A stretch of 64,000 nt of DNA from Pirellulaceae bacterium. GTDB taxonomy: Bacteria > Planctomycetota > Planctomycetia > Pirellulales > Pirellulaceae. The notes under the pieces were generated by a model. It was not told where the DNA came from. It searched no databases and was given only the letters and a program-made list of their open reading frames with translations. The stretch spans positions 62,001 to 126,000 of the forward strand of contig BPJV01000011.1 of assembly GCA_026004795.1 (NCBI GenBank). The letters are read 5' to 3'. A program made the translations under genes and the position numbers. Of the stretch, positions 1 through 9,035 are shown piece by piece (within the stretch, counting starts at the first letter, position 1; each line of letters begins with the position of its first letter).

Positions 1-1937
1 CCACGAAAGGCCTGCTGCCTGGTCAACTTCTGCAAAAACCGCAGGCTGCGCTCGTCTCCCTGATGGGCATCGTCGATGATGAACAGCAACGGTCGGATCT
101 GCGCGAGCTGGATCAAGCACTCTATCAATTCCTGCTCAACCGAACTCCATGAAGTGGCGGGATAGCTGCCGCTTCCTGATGCCAGACTGGAGGAGGACTC
201 CTCGGTGATCATCCGCCCCATCGCCGGAAAAACCAGTGGCACGGCCTCGCACTTCCCCAGGCAACCCTGCAAGCTCTGCCGCAACCGTTCGTCCAACCTC
301 ACTGCCTCGCTCAATTCCAACAAGAGGCCATTGAGCAGCCGGTGGGGCGAATGATCGTGCCGTGAGCAGCCCACCATGACCGGTAACCACTCGGTCGTAT
401 CGATCGTGGGGAACCAGTGTTGCAACAAGCTGGTCTTGCCGGATCCAGCATCTCCTTGCAATAGCACCCATGCGGTCGGGGCGGACGGGGAACGGAGGAG
501 AAAATCGCGCAACGTGTGCAGCAGATCGTCTCGGCCGACCAGCGGCTCCATAGGGGTGATGGCCGTGGGAGGATTGCCGAGGCGTTGGAGAATCGTGTGG
601 CCGGTGGGGCGTGCTTGAGGGGCGTTTTCCAGCAAGGCCAGGCATAGCTCGGCCAGGTCCGTCGGGCAGGCGGAAGAACTCAACCGGTCCTGCAACTCCG
701 ACGCCGTGGAAAAAAGTGGCTTCTCGTTCGCCGATGCCGATGGTGCCACCAGGTGATCGCCGGTGATCAGTTCGTACATCATCATCCCGAACGAATACCA
801 GTCGCTGGCCCGCGTCGGCGGCTCTCCATTGACGATTTCGGGAGCCAGATACTGCAAGGTTCCCATCAAGGGCTGGCTGGTTCCCTCCCGACTGGCCAAC
901 CCCAAATCGAGCAGTTTAGCGCGTCCGCGTTGATCGATCATCACATTGGAGCATTTTACATCGCAATGCAATACCCGATGATGGTGCAAATAATGGATGG
1001 CCGAAGCGATTTGTGCCAGAGCGCCGCGGAGATATTTCCAGGCATGTTGCGGATGCTTCTGCTGTACACGGTCGAACCACCTCCGTATCAGCCGCCCCTC
1101 AACCAGCTCCATGGAAAAATAGTAGTGGCGACCGTCCTGGAACGCATCGTAGAGGCGCACCAGATTGGGGTGGTTCAGGCGGGAAAGCCAGAAAAACTCT
1201 TCGGTGAAGCGGAACACGCTCCACGCATCATTGCGCCGCATCACCTTGACTGCTACTTGCGCGGCACTGCGCAAATCTACGGCCGCGTAGACATACCCCA
1301 TGCCGCCGCGCCCCAACTGCCGTAACAACAAAAAGCAGTTCAACGTCGCTGGCAATGGCAAGGAAGCGATGGAGGCCTGCACTTCTGCATCCTTCACCGT
1401 CGAATCCCCGGCGGCCACTTCGATGACGCTATCCTCGGTTGCTTGGCTGGTTAGACGCCGATCGGTGAGCGCGAGCAGGTGGTGCAGCCGCTGCTGAGCC
1501 ACTTCGTCCCCCGCGAGCAGCGGCAGGTAGGTTTCCGGGGTGGGAGAATCGGTATCGTGACGCAGTCGGCAGGCGAACTCCAATACACAGAGCGTGATCA
1601 ACGAATCGGGATTTTTTCGCAGCTCCGGAAATCGCAGCAGCAGCAATTCGACGGTCGGACGAATGCGCTCGTCATCCTCCTCGACACGAAAGCCGAGAGG
1701 AGCGGAAGCAGGCGACAGGGCATGGGGAGTTACTTCAGCCAGATCACTACCGGCCGCCACCGGCGGCTGGTAGACAAACTCCACCTCAGCACACAGGAGC
1801 CTTCCCAATAATCGTCCCCGCAGACGAGGATCGACGCGTTCCAGGTAAGCCTGGATGCGTCCCGGATCAAAACCCCGCCATTGGTGGCGGAATTCTACTT
1901 CCAGTTTGGCAACTAACGCATGGTCCGAGCTACTCAC
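1..1937 (-). CDS. Serine/threonine protein kinase fused to a STAND/AAA-type ATPase (3' end outside window)
   Basis: The frame runs on the minus strand from a GTG at 1937 (an AGGAG lies just upstream) and leaves the window after about 645 residues. Residues 1-200 match the long planctomycete kinase N-terminal region. The kinase domain then shows a GRGGMGYVY glycine loop near residue 207, the VAVK lysine, an HCDVKCSN catalytic loop near 324, DLGLA in place of DFG, and YLAPE. Catalytic Asp, Lys and Asn are kept; the usual Arg of HRD is Cys. A P-loop (GDAGSGKTS, near 494) and a Walker B segment (LLFIIDDAH, near 616) follow, so the kinase is joined to a signal-transduction ATPase, probably a cytoplasmic signalling protein. 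Whatever follows the ATPase is cut off. The architecture resembles the start of the hybrid kinase at 20490. Substrate unknown; kinase and ATPase assignments are secure. Confidence 0.9.
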   Translation of the reverse strand, partial: MSSSDHALVAKLEVEFRHQWRGFDPGRIQAYLERVDPRLRGRLLGRLLCAEVEFVYQPPVAAGSDLAEVTPHALSPASAPLGFRVEEDDERIRPTVELLLLRFPELRKNPDSLITLCVLEFACRLRHDTDSPTPETYLPLLAGDEVAQQRLHHLLALTDRRLTSQATEDSVIEVAAGDSTVKDAEVQASIASLPLPATLNCFLLLRQLGRGGMGYVYAAVDLRSAAQVAVKVMRRNDAWSVFRFTEEFFWLSRLNHPNLVRLYDAFQDGRHYYFSMELVEGRLIRRWFDRVQQKHPQHAWKYLRGALAQIASAIHYLHHHRVLHCDVKCSNVMIDQRGRAKLLDLGLASREGTSQPLMGTLQYLAPEIVNGEPPTRASDWYSFGMMMYELITGDHLVAPSASANEKPLFSTASELQDRLSSSACPTDLAELCLALLENAPQARPTGHTILQRLGNPPTAITPMEPLVGRDDLLHTLRDFLLRSPSAPTAWVLLQGDAGSGKTSLLQHWFPTIDTTEWLPVMVGCSRHDHSPHRLLNGLLLELSEAVRLDERLRQSLQGCLGKCEAVPLVFPAMGRMITEESSSSLASGSGSYPATSWSSVEQELIECLIQLAQIRPLLFIIDDAHQGDERSLRFLQKLTRQQAFR

Positions 1938-1951
1938 TACCTGGGCTCCTG

Positions 1952-1972
1952 ATCGAGGTTCTTCACCTCGAT
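1952..1972. other. Short perfect inverted repeat between transketolase and the kinase gene
   Basis: ATCGAGGT and its complement ACCTCGAT flank a five-base loop just upstream of the GTG start of the kinase gene. There is no T-tract on either strand, so it may be a leader hairpin or operator rather than a terminator. Function is not shown. Confidence 0.35.
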
Positions 1973-2122
1973 TGTAACCCACCGCAGCGCCGTTCCATGG
2001 CAGAGATCACCGGAATTGTCCCGGATCGCAACCTCGCAAAGCGATAGATGCCGCCACTGCGTACGGTGGCCAGTCGCCCCGAACAGACGCCGCCCGTGAC
2101 AAATGGCAGGTACCGAACGCCC

Positions 2123-4171
2123 TCAAGCGATTACCGCTTTGGCCTCTTCGACAATGCGCTGCGCTGTAATGTTGAAATACTGGTACAGCTCTTGATAAGG
2201 TGCAGAGGCCCCGAACGAGTTCATGCCCACGAATCGCCCTTCGTCCCCCAGATACTTTTCCCATCCTTGCTTGACAGCCGCTTCGCAAGCCACCCGGGCT
2301 CGACACGAGGACGGAAGGACACTTTCGCGGTACTCGGCGGGCTGTTGATCGAAAAGCTCGTGGCAGGGAAGGCTGACCACGCGCGCTCGCACCCCGTCGG
2401 CCGCCAATTGCTGTTGGGCTTCCAAGCACAGGCTCAGTTCGGAGCCAGTCCCGAGGAGCAGGCACTGCGGCTCCCCTTCGCAATCGCTTACCACATAACC
2501 GCCGCGAGCCGCCCCTTCGGCCGATGCATACTTGCTGCGGTCGAGAGTGGGTACGCCTTGGCGAGACAAGACCAAGGCCGCCGGGTGCTCCTTCAACTGC
2601 ATGATCACGCGGTAGCAGGCGGCCACTTCGTTGGCATCAGCGGGGCGAAAAACATACAGCCCAGGAATGGCTCGACAGGCGGCCAAGTGCTCTACCGGCT
2701 GATGCGTAGGCCCGTCTTCCCCCAGACCGATGGAGTCGTGCGTCAGCACATAGAGGACTGGCAGTTTCATCAAACTGGCCAATCGCATCGATGGCCGCAT
2801 GTAGTCCGTGAACACGAAAAAAGTCGCTCCGTACGGACGCAAGCCACACAGTGCCATACCGTTAAGGGCTGCGGCCATGCCGTGTTCGCGAATTCCAAAA
2901 TGAAGGTTGCGCCCGTGATAACTACCGGCCTCGAAATCGTCCTCGTTCTCCAACAGCGTCATCGTACTGGGAGCCAAGTCGGCCGAACCACCAACCAACC
3001 ACGGCAGGTGAGGAGCGATCATGTTCAGCACTTTGCCACTGCTAACGCGGGTGGCCATGCCTTTGGCATCGGCCGGGAATTCGGTGATGCCAGCATCCCA
3101 GCCGGCAGGCAGTTCCTTGCGGAAAATCGCATCCAACTGCGCCGCCTCTTGCGGGAATTTTTCTTTGTACTCGGCAAAACGCTTCTCCCACGCCTCACGG
3201 CTCTGGGCGCCACGCTGCCCCATGGTGTTTTGGAAATACTCAACCACTTCCGAGGGCACGAGGAATTTTGCGTCTTCTGGCCAGCCGTAGGCCTTCTTGG
3301 TCAAACGAATTTCTTCCTCACCCAACGGAGCGCCGTGAGCGGCATGCGAATTGGCTTTGTTCGGCGAGCCGTAGCCGATGACGCTGCGTACGATGATCAG
3401 CGTCGGACGATCCTTACACGCTCGAAAAGCTTGCAGCGCCGCGTCCATCGCCTCCAGGTCGTTGGCATCTTCGACACGGACCGTATTCCAACCCAGCCCT
3501 TCGAAGCGGCGGGCGACATCTTCACTAAAGGCTAGATCCGTTTCCCCCTCGATGGTGATTTTGTTGTCGTCATAAATCCAACACAGATTGTCGAGCTTGA
3601 GATGGCCAGCCAGAGAAGCGACCTCGCAAGAAACCCCCTCCATCAAGTCCCCATCACTGCACAATGCGAACGTATCGAAATCGAACAACTCCAACCCAGG
3701 GCGGTTGTATCGCGCGCCCAACCACTTCGCAGCGATGGCCATCCCCACGCTGTTGCCTACTCCCTGACCCAGGGGGCCGGTAGTGGTCTCGATCCCCGCT
3801 GCCTCTCCATACTCGGGATGCCCGGCGCAGGGGCTGTGCAGTTGCCGGAATCGCTTGATATCGTCCAAGGTGATGGAGGGACGATCGAGAACCTGCCCTG
3901 ACTGGTCGACCGCTCGAATCCCTGCCAAGTGAATCAGCGAATAGAGCAACATCGAGGCATGACCACAAGAGAGCACGAATCGATCGCGATTGGGCCACAG
4001 CGGAGCCGCGGGGTCGTAGCGCAAATGCTCGGTCCACAACTGAAACGCCACTGGGGCCAGCGCCATCGGAGTCCCTGGGTGCCCGCTATTGGCCGCTTGC
4101 ACGGCGTCCATGCTCAGCGTTCGAATCGTGTCGATTGCCAGTTTCTCGATAGTGGGGGTGCTCACGCTCAT
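2123..4171 (-). CDS. tkt: Transketolase
   Basis: Thiamine-diphosphate transketolase of the non-oxidative pentose phosphate pathway: it transfers two-carbon ketol units between sugar phosphates in the cytoplasm. The 682-residue product has the usual family length. Visible hallmarks are SGHPGTPMALAP near residue 29, GHPEYG and the TGPLGQGVGN loop, and the thiamine-diphosphate/metal motif DGDLMEG...DDNKITI at 173-207. Further on are the pyrimidine-domain segment with GIREHGMAA and the C-terminal domain with VLSRQGVP. The frame stays open to 4390, but the extra 73 residues are not transketolase-like; the ATG at 4171 with an AGAAGAG upstream is the better start. The kinase gene lies 185 bases downstream on the same strand and the sigma factor gene is divergent. 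Assignment is secure. Confidence 0.96.
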   Translation of the reverse strand: MSVSTPTIEKLAIDTIRTLSMDAVQAANSGHPGTPMALAPVAFQLWTEHLRYDPAAPLWPNRDRFVLSCGHASMLLYSLIHLAGIRAVDQSGQVLDRPSITLDDIKRFRQLHSPCAGHPEYGEAAGIETTTGPLGQGVGNSVGMAIAAKWLGARYNRPGLELFDFDTFALCSDGDLMEGVSCEVASLAGHLKLDNLCWIYDDNKITIEGETDLAFSEDVARRFEGLGWNTVRVEDANDLEAMDAALQAFRACKDRPTLIIVRSVIGYGSPNKANSHAAHGAPLGEEEIRLTKKAYGWPEDAKFLVPSEVVEYFQNTMGQRGAQSREAWEKRFAEYKEKFPQEAAQLDAIFRKELPAGWDAGITEFPADAKGMATRVSSGKVLNMIAPHLPWLVGGSADLAPSTMTLLENEDDFEAGSYHGRNLHFGIREHGMAAALNGMALCGLRPYGATFFVFTDYMRPSMRLASLMKLPVLYVLTHDSIGLGEDGPTHQPVEHLAACRAIPGLYVFRPADANEVAACYRVIMQLKEHPAALVLSRQGVPTLDRSKYASAEGAARGGYVVSDCEGEPQCLLLGTGSELSLCLEAQQQLAADGVRARVVSLPCHELFDQQPAEYRESVLPSSCRARVACEAAVKQGWEKYLGDEGRFVGMNSFGASAPYQELYQYFNITAQRIVEEAKAVIA

Positions 4172-4491
4172 GCCATCAAACTCTTCTAATTCGTACCCAG
4201 TCCGGTGTTGCCCATAATGGAAAATATGGCTATCGCCCTCATTTGGTGGCGAAGATACCCCGGTTTCTCTATTCCTGCAAGCTGCGATACCTGGTATCCC
4301 TTCAATTGGAGGTAGACTGTAAAAGTGGTCCGCGACGGACGTGCCCCTTTCCACGGTGCTCGATTGCACCCCAAAAATTTCTTGCGCCAAGGGAATAATC
4401 CACCGGCTCCCACGGTTCCTTACTGTCGAGGCGGGCGAACCAATTGACCAAGAACGACACTCCTCACGGCCCTAAGGCACGTCGAGATCGG

Positions 4492-5136
4492 ATGGCAGTA
4501 GACCAATTGCAGGTAGGCGAACCGATACGGTCCACAGCCGAGGAAGTACCGAGCGGCGAGCAGCCGTCCCCAGCGCTCGGCCAGTCCATGGTGACGATCG
4601 ACGAATTGGTGGCGGCGCACCATCGTACCGTCTACCGCTACGCCTATTGGCTCAGTGGCTGCCCAGCGACGGCTGAAGATGTGACTCAGGAGACGTTCCT
4701 GAAGGCCATGCGTGGGCTCGCAGGACTGCTGGATCCCGGTGCCGCTCAAGGATGGTTGCTGCGCATCGCTAGGAATGAATTCTTGCGGATGAAGCAGCGG
4801 CAACAGCGGTTGCTTGCCGGAGTCGACACGTCGGAAGTCCAGTCCCGAGAGCAGGATATCGCGGGTCAATTGGAGGAGCGGGATTGGGTGCACGCTGCCT
4901 TGGCGGAACTGTCCGAAGAGTTTCGCACGGCAATCCTGATGTTCTATTTTGAAGAGTTATCCTACGCGGAGATTGCCCGTGAGCTGCAGGTTCCCATCGG
5001 TACGGTGATGAGCCGCTTGAATCGGGCCAAAGCACACCTCAAACGCAAATTCCTGCACCGGCACGGCGATGATCCCACGCCAACCGCCCTCCACGCCGAC
5101 CGGCCGTCGGGCGAACACGCTGACGAGGTACGATGA
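4492..5136 (+). CDS. ECF-family RNA polymerase sigma factor
   Basis: Sigma-70 family factor of the extracytoplasmic-function type, which directs RNA polymerase to a stress or envelope regulon. Region 2 is visible in LVAAHHRTVYRYAYWLSG and DVTQETFLKAMRGL. Region 4 is visible in LSEEFRTAILMFYFEELSYAEIARELQVPIGTVMSRLNRAKAHLK, a typical helix-turn-helix. The frame extends upstream to a TTG at 4444, but those residues are not conserved in the family; ATG at 4492 or at 4588 (just before TIDELV) are better starts and the exact one is uncertain. The stop codon abuts the ATG of the next gene, a single-pass membrane protein likely to be its regulator. The regulon cannot be read from the sequence. Confidence 0.9.
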   Translation: MAVDQLQVGEPIRSTAEEVPSGEQPSPALGQSMVTIDELVAAHHRTVYRYAYWLSGCPATAEDVTQETFLKAMRGLAGLLDPGAAQGWLLRIARNEFLRMKQRQQRLLAGVDTSEVQSREQDIAGQLEERDWVHAALAELSEEFRTAILMFYFEELSYAEIARELQVPIGTVMSRLNRAKAHLKRKFLHRHGDDPTPTALHADRPSGEHADEVR

Positions 5137-5928
5137 ATGAGTGACAACAGCTTGTCGAAAAGAAGGGAGACAGGGATGGAGCCCTGGGAAATGGCCCTCG
5201 TGGACGCCTTGCGTCAACCTCTGGTGCCCGATGGCCTCGCCAGTCGCATTTTGGAACGGTGCCATTTGGAACAGCGCCATGTCGCTGCCGTTGGCTTGCA
5301 CCGAGAAACGGCAATGGCGAGCAAACCATCAGGGGCCGGGCACCTCGCACCAGGTGCCGACTTCCCCTCGGCCGGGCCTGCGGATCCGCTTGCTGCGAGT
5401 GAAGCGCGGTCGAGTCCATCACGCCATCATCGGCCGGCAACGAATCGGCGCTGGCTGTCCGTGCTTGTTGCCAGCGTGGCGCTGCTATTGCTCGCCATCG
5501 GCGCTGGGTGGCTACTCTGGCGTCGACCATTGACACCCGAATTGTTGGCGCGCATCGCCATCCATCAGATTCAGGAAATCGAGAAGGATGGCTGGGAGTC
5601 CCCCAGCCAGAACCAGCAGCAGCCGACCGAAGTGATGCGCCATCTCGCTGTCGCTCTCCGTCCAACCGGCTACCGCCCCTCCGCCGATGTGACCGCCATT
5701 GGCACCGGGGCAATTTGGAAATTCGAAACGGCGCGCGGCGAGCCGATTTACGTGTTCGAACTCCAGACGAACCGACCGGTACACGGAGTGCCCCAGCAGT
5801 TGCAGCCACTCCATGGCCGGAATTCCCACAGTTGGTCTGTGGCGGCAATGCAGCACAATGGCCGAATCTTGCTCGTGTGCAGTCTGCTCGACCTGCGCGC
5901 TTTGCTTCAGCCCTCCCCAATCGCCTGA
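5137..5928 (+). CDS. Single-pass membrane protein, putative anti-sigma factor
   Basis: This 263-residue product starts immediately after the sigma factor stop (TGA then ATG), an arrangement that implies translational coupling. It has a cytoplasmic-type N-terminus, one hydrophobic span at about 106-128 (WLSVLVASVALLLLAIGAGWLLW), and an extracytoplasmic C-terminal part of about 130 residues with no recognised domain. No His-x3-Cys-x2-Cys zinc anti-sigma motif is visible, so the anti-sigma call rests on position and topology only. A second start with its own AGGGAG site lies at 5176 (MEPWEMALVD). It could instead be a membrane protein controlled by the sigma factor. Confidence 0.7.
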   Translation: MSDNSLSKRRETGMEPWEMALVDALRQPLVPDGLASRILERCHLEQRHVAAVGLHRETAMASKPSGAGHLAPGADFPSAGPADPLAASEARSSPSRHHRPATNRRWLSVLVASVALLLLAIGAGWLLWRRPLTPELLARIAIHQIQEIEKDGWESPSQNQQQPTEVMRHLAVALRPTGYRPSADVTAIGTGAIWKFETARGEPIYVFELQTNRPVHGVPQQLQPLHGRNSHSWSVAAMQHNGRILLVCSLLDLRALLQPSPIA

Positions 5929-6604
5929 GGCAGTGGTGCACTGTGCTCCCCATCGCGACGTGGAGGCTACGCCCATGCTGCGGTAGCCCGCGATGCCAAG
6001 CCCAAGTGGGCCGGTCCTCGTCCCTCATGTTCTTACCGCCTGGTTGGCATGGCGCCACCGAACCGCGTCGCGAGGAAGCGGAAGGCCGGAAACCGACCCT
6101 GCCGGCTTCTGCTCCAACGTACTGCACGGCGCCGTCGGTCTCACTACCCAGGAGCTTTCTTGTATCATTCCCCCCAGCGCCGCGGCAGGCTGCCATGAAT
6201 TGCGGCCTGGAAAAACCGCTGAGGCTAACTTAATTCGGAATGAATATTATCCTCTGTTTATGGGATTTAATCGGCGGTTTATTCCATTGTTCTATCGCTG
6301 CGAACGACGACCTCTTGTGATCCGGCGCGTGGGACGAATTGGGCAGAACCACCATTCCCTTCGCCGCGGAAACTCAGCTTCCCCACAAACACCACCCCCA
6401 AACTGGCCAGCGCAAGCCATCCTAAAGCATTGCCATCGGGTGTAATTTTGCTCAGTTGAATCCAAGATCCATTAGCAGCTCAATTGTGCAATGGCTTTCA
6501 AAACGCCACTGTAATGCGACCAGGGCAACCGATATCACCCAGCGGTAAGATATTGCGTCGTGGCAGGTAATTTCGGGATGGGGTATCGTTTTCCCGCATT
6601 TTTG
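5929..6604. other. Gene-free stretch before the DUF1559 gene
   Basis: About 680 bases separate the putative anti-sigma gene from the DUF1559 promoter. The open frames here (for example 5993-6445 on plus) have no start site context, family motif or credible composition. The stretch from about 6200 is more AT-rich than its surroundings. No RNA gene or repeat is seen. Confidence 0.5.
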
Positions 6605-6633
6605 TTGACATCGGTTGCACGTCTTGCTACGAT
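6605..6633 (+). promoter_or_regulatory. Sigma-70-like promoter for the DUF1559 gene
   Basis: A perfect -35 hexamer TTGACA (6605-6610) is followed after exactly 17 bases by TACGAT (6628-6633), which matches four of six positions of the -10 consensus. Transcription would start near 6640 and leave a leader of about 150 bases before the ATG at 6790. The bases before the -10 (TTGC) are shared with the promoter at 62987. Confidence 0.65.
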
Positions 6634-6789
6634 GCGCATCGGCTTTTTGCGGGCAAAGATGGTTTGAAGGCGGGCAAGCCAGTCGTAGCCAGTGCATTCA
6701 TTCATGACGAAGTATTTAGTGCGCAAAACCTAGGAGCCACTTCCTAGTTGTTTTTGTTTTTTTCTTTCTCTGTTTCGAGGAGTTTTCTA

Positions 6790-7845
6790 ATGCACGATGA
6801 GTCGTTGTGGAAGGGGAAGCGACGGGGCTTCACGCTCGTTGAGTTACTGGTTGTCATTGCGATCATTGGCATCCTGGTGGGATTGTTATTGCCGGCAGTA
6901 CAGGCAGCGCGAGAAGCGGCCCGGCGGATGCAATGCCAGAACAACGTCAAACAGCTGGCGTTGGCTTGCCATAATTTCGAATCAGCCTTCAAGAGTTTTC
7001 CGCCAGGTATTGTCGGACCAACCGAGTCGAACAAGAACACCGATTTTCGTTGGTGGGACGACTATGCGAACAGCCCCAATATCGGGCATCTTGTGTTCTT
7101 GATGCCCTATCTCGAGATGGCAGCGATCTACCAACCGTTTAGCGACAACCGCGAGCTGAATGTGAACAAGACCTATCACGGCGCTTCGACGAGTACGCTG
7201 CCACGATTTACGCCTTGGTGGTCAACAGCCAACGGCGCGGTCAACGTTCGCAGCCCCAACTCGCAGTATCGCATTCCTGCATTTCTGTGCCCCTCCGACG
7301 ATCCTTACAAGAACTCGATGGGGGAAATCGTGATGACGGGGACCTGGACGAACCCTTCTCCCGCCATCGGCCATTTGACCTTTGGGTCTACTCCCACGCA
7401 GTACGGGCGCACGAACTACGTGGGCTGCACCGGTCGCCTCGGTGGTCACATCAAATCGAGTGCGTTTTATGCACGTTACAACGGCATTTTCGGGAACCGC
7501 ACGAAGACCAAGTTCGCGGAGATCACCGATGGCACCAGCAACACGTTCGCCCTTGGGGAAGTGACGGGCACGTACACCGATTGGGACGCGTTCAACCGCA
7601 GGTCGGGTCGAGAAAGAAGCTTCCTGTGGCATCACAATGGTTTGCCTACGGAATTGCATGACCCATGGTACGAACAGAATACCAGTTGGGCACATGGCTA
7701 TCGCTTTTCCAGCATGCACACGGGAATTGGCAATTGGGGCATGGCCGACGGCTCTGTGCAGGCGGTGAGCACCAATATCGACTTCGAACTCTTCGTCCGG
7801 TTGTCGGCGAAGTCGGATGGAGAACAGGCCGGATTGCCTGATTAG
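6790..7845 (+). CDS. DUF1559 domain protein with type IV pilin-like N-terminus
   Basis: Member of the large planctomycete DUF1559 family, exported proteins with a prepilin signal. Residues 11-32 carry the prepilin cleavage and helix motif RGFTLVELLVVIAIIGILVGLLLPAVQAAREAARR, followed by the conserved CQNNVKQLALACHNFESA. The C-terminus has the family's MADGSVQAVS segment. The frame is open from 6748, but ATG 6790 has a GAGGAG ribosome site directly upstream and places the charged segment correctly before the GFTLVE box. The 351-residue length is normal. It is followed by a small lipoprotein and a terminator, a common planctomycete pairing. The family is thought to form surface or pseudopilus-like structures; its exact role is unknown. 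Confidence 0.93.
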   Translation: MHDESLWKGKRRGFTLVELLVVIAIIGILVGLLLPAVQAAREAARRMQCQNNVKQLALACHNFESAFKSFPPGIVGPTESNKNTDFRWWDDYANSPNIGHLVFLMPYLEMAAIYQPFSDNRELNVNKTYHGASTSTLPRFTPWWSTANGAVNVRSPNSQYRIPAFLCPSDDPYKNSMGEIVMTGTWTNPSPAIGHLTFGSTPTQYGRTNYVGCTGRLGGHIKSSAFYARYNGIFGNRTKTKFAEITDGTSNTFALGEVTGTYTDWDAFNRRSGRERSFLWHHNGLPTELHDPWYEQNTSWAHGYRFSSMHTGIGNWGMADGSVQAVSTNIDFELFVRLSAKSDGEQAGLPD

Positions 7846-7953
7846 TTGCTCCTGCCGGCGGCGCGGCGCCACATCGGCCACCGAAGTGGTGGGGATGTTG
7901 GCTTCATAAACAATCGAACGGACAACCGCTTATGAACGTTAGGAGAAATCCCA

Positions 7954-8136
7954 ATGTGGAGATGTTCGGCTTTTATTGGTGCTCTTCTGTTGTTTGGCTG
8001 CAGCGGTAATTCTGAGCCAACGCTGCCGGAGACGGTAGTCGATGAAGAACCCAACCTGGAAATCATGAGTGGCGACGCTACGGGCGATGGAAGCAACCAG
8101 GACGGCGCCGCAGCCGCCCCATTGCGTCAACGCTAG
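7954..8136 (+). CDS. Small lipoprotein
   Basis: A 60-residue product with a short signal peptide and lipobox (ALLLFGC, Cys16), followed by an acidic, low-complexity tail rich in Glu, Asp and Gly. A TTAGGAG site precedes the ATG. It lies 108 bases downstream of the DUF1559 gene and upstream of a terminator, so the two probably form one transcript. Small lipoproteins in this position are frequent in planctomycetes. It would be anchored to a membrane after export; no function can be assigned. Confidence 0.8.
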   Translation: MWRCSAFIGALLLFGCSGNSEPTLPETVVDEEPNLEIMSGDATGDGSNQDGAAAAPLRQR

Positions 8137-8173
8137 AGGGCGAGCACTCGCTGCACTCATATCCAGCATCCAC

Positions 8174-8215
8174 AGCAATCGTTCTGATCATTATTCAGGG
8201 CGATTGCTTTTTTAT
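8174..8215 (+). terminator. Rho-independent terminator after the DUF1559/lipoprotein pair
   Basis: AGCAATCG (8174-8181) pairs perfectly with CGATTGCT (8201-8208), which is followed by a run of T residues. Position and T-tract fit termination of the plus-strand cassette. Confidence 0.85.
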
Positions 8216-9035
8216 TGAAATGGATAGGAACCAGCCAAGTGGTCTACTTCGCACCTTTGCTGATAGGGGCGATTTCCGCGGTTGCAAGGGATTTCACAGG
8301 ATGCCCCATGACGAGGGAATATCCGTGGGGCCTACCCTTCCCGTGATTTCTTGTGAGGCGGCGTGCGGGACTGCGAAGTAGCGTCCCGTGGAGATCAACC
8401 ATGAGGTAGACCAGGCCGCTCTTTGGGGCGAGGCTGGCTAGAATCCACAACCTGGCATCTCGTTTCGACGAATCGGGAGTCGGCCCTCACGTGCCACGGG
8501 GGCAAAACGCGGCACATGCGCACCGTTGCCCATCGACGTCGAGTTTGCTGAGACAAGCATCAGTGCAACCGGGTAGCCGGTCCGCACAAGCGAACTGCCG
8601 TCCACCTCCGCCAACTCCGCTGATCGCCACCTCTGTCGCCTGTCGTCTGATTGGTGGCGCGCTTCCCCGTTCTCATCCCCTATTTAAATTAAGAGGCACG
8701 CACGAGGAACACGGCAGCCAAGTCGAGCGAGAAGGTTTTTCTCGCTGACCATCGCCCTGTTGAGGACGTGTTCTGGTTTGGACGGATCGCCGGCGACATG
8801 AGGGACTGCTCTGCGCTGGCTGAACGTGCGCGGCGCCCTTGCATGCAGCAGGAATTCCCTCTTTCAGCGTCGCCGTACCAATGCGTATAGATGATCTGAA
8901 GGAAGCACAACGTCAAGCTGCCAGCCGGAGAATCTAGTCGGAGCTACAGCAGCAATTCCACGGACGAAAAAACCTCGCGTTCCCGAGCGACAGCAAAGTA
9001 GCATCGCGGATGTGATGAAGACAACGTAAGACGAT
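8216..9035. other. Gene-free stretch with a short hairpin
   Basis: About 820 bases hold no convincing gene on either strand. A perfect eight-base inverted repeat (AGCGAGAA at 8726, TTCTCGCT at 8739) with a five-base loop is the only structure noticed. Short frames such as 8244-8450 on minus lack a ribosome site and family resemblance. Confidence 0.45.

Noticed and set aside
136-645. Minus frame overlapping the kinase-STAND gene
   Set aside because: It is a different frame of the same strand; the neighbouring frame carries the P-loop GDAGSGKT and the kinase motifs.
2048-3535. Long plus-strand frame opposite transketolase
   Set aside because: It is fully antisense to a well-matched transketolase, is Arg/His/Gln-rich and has no family motif; it arises from GC-biased third positions.
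5039-6196. 385-codon minus frame opposite the sigma and anti-sigma genes
   Set aside because: It lies opposite an ECF sigma factor and its coupled partner and has a composition rich in Arg, Gly and Ser typical of shadow frames.
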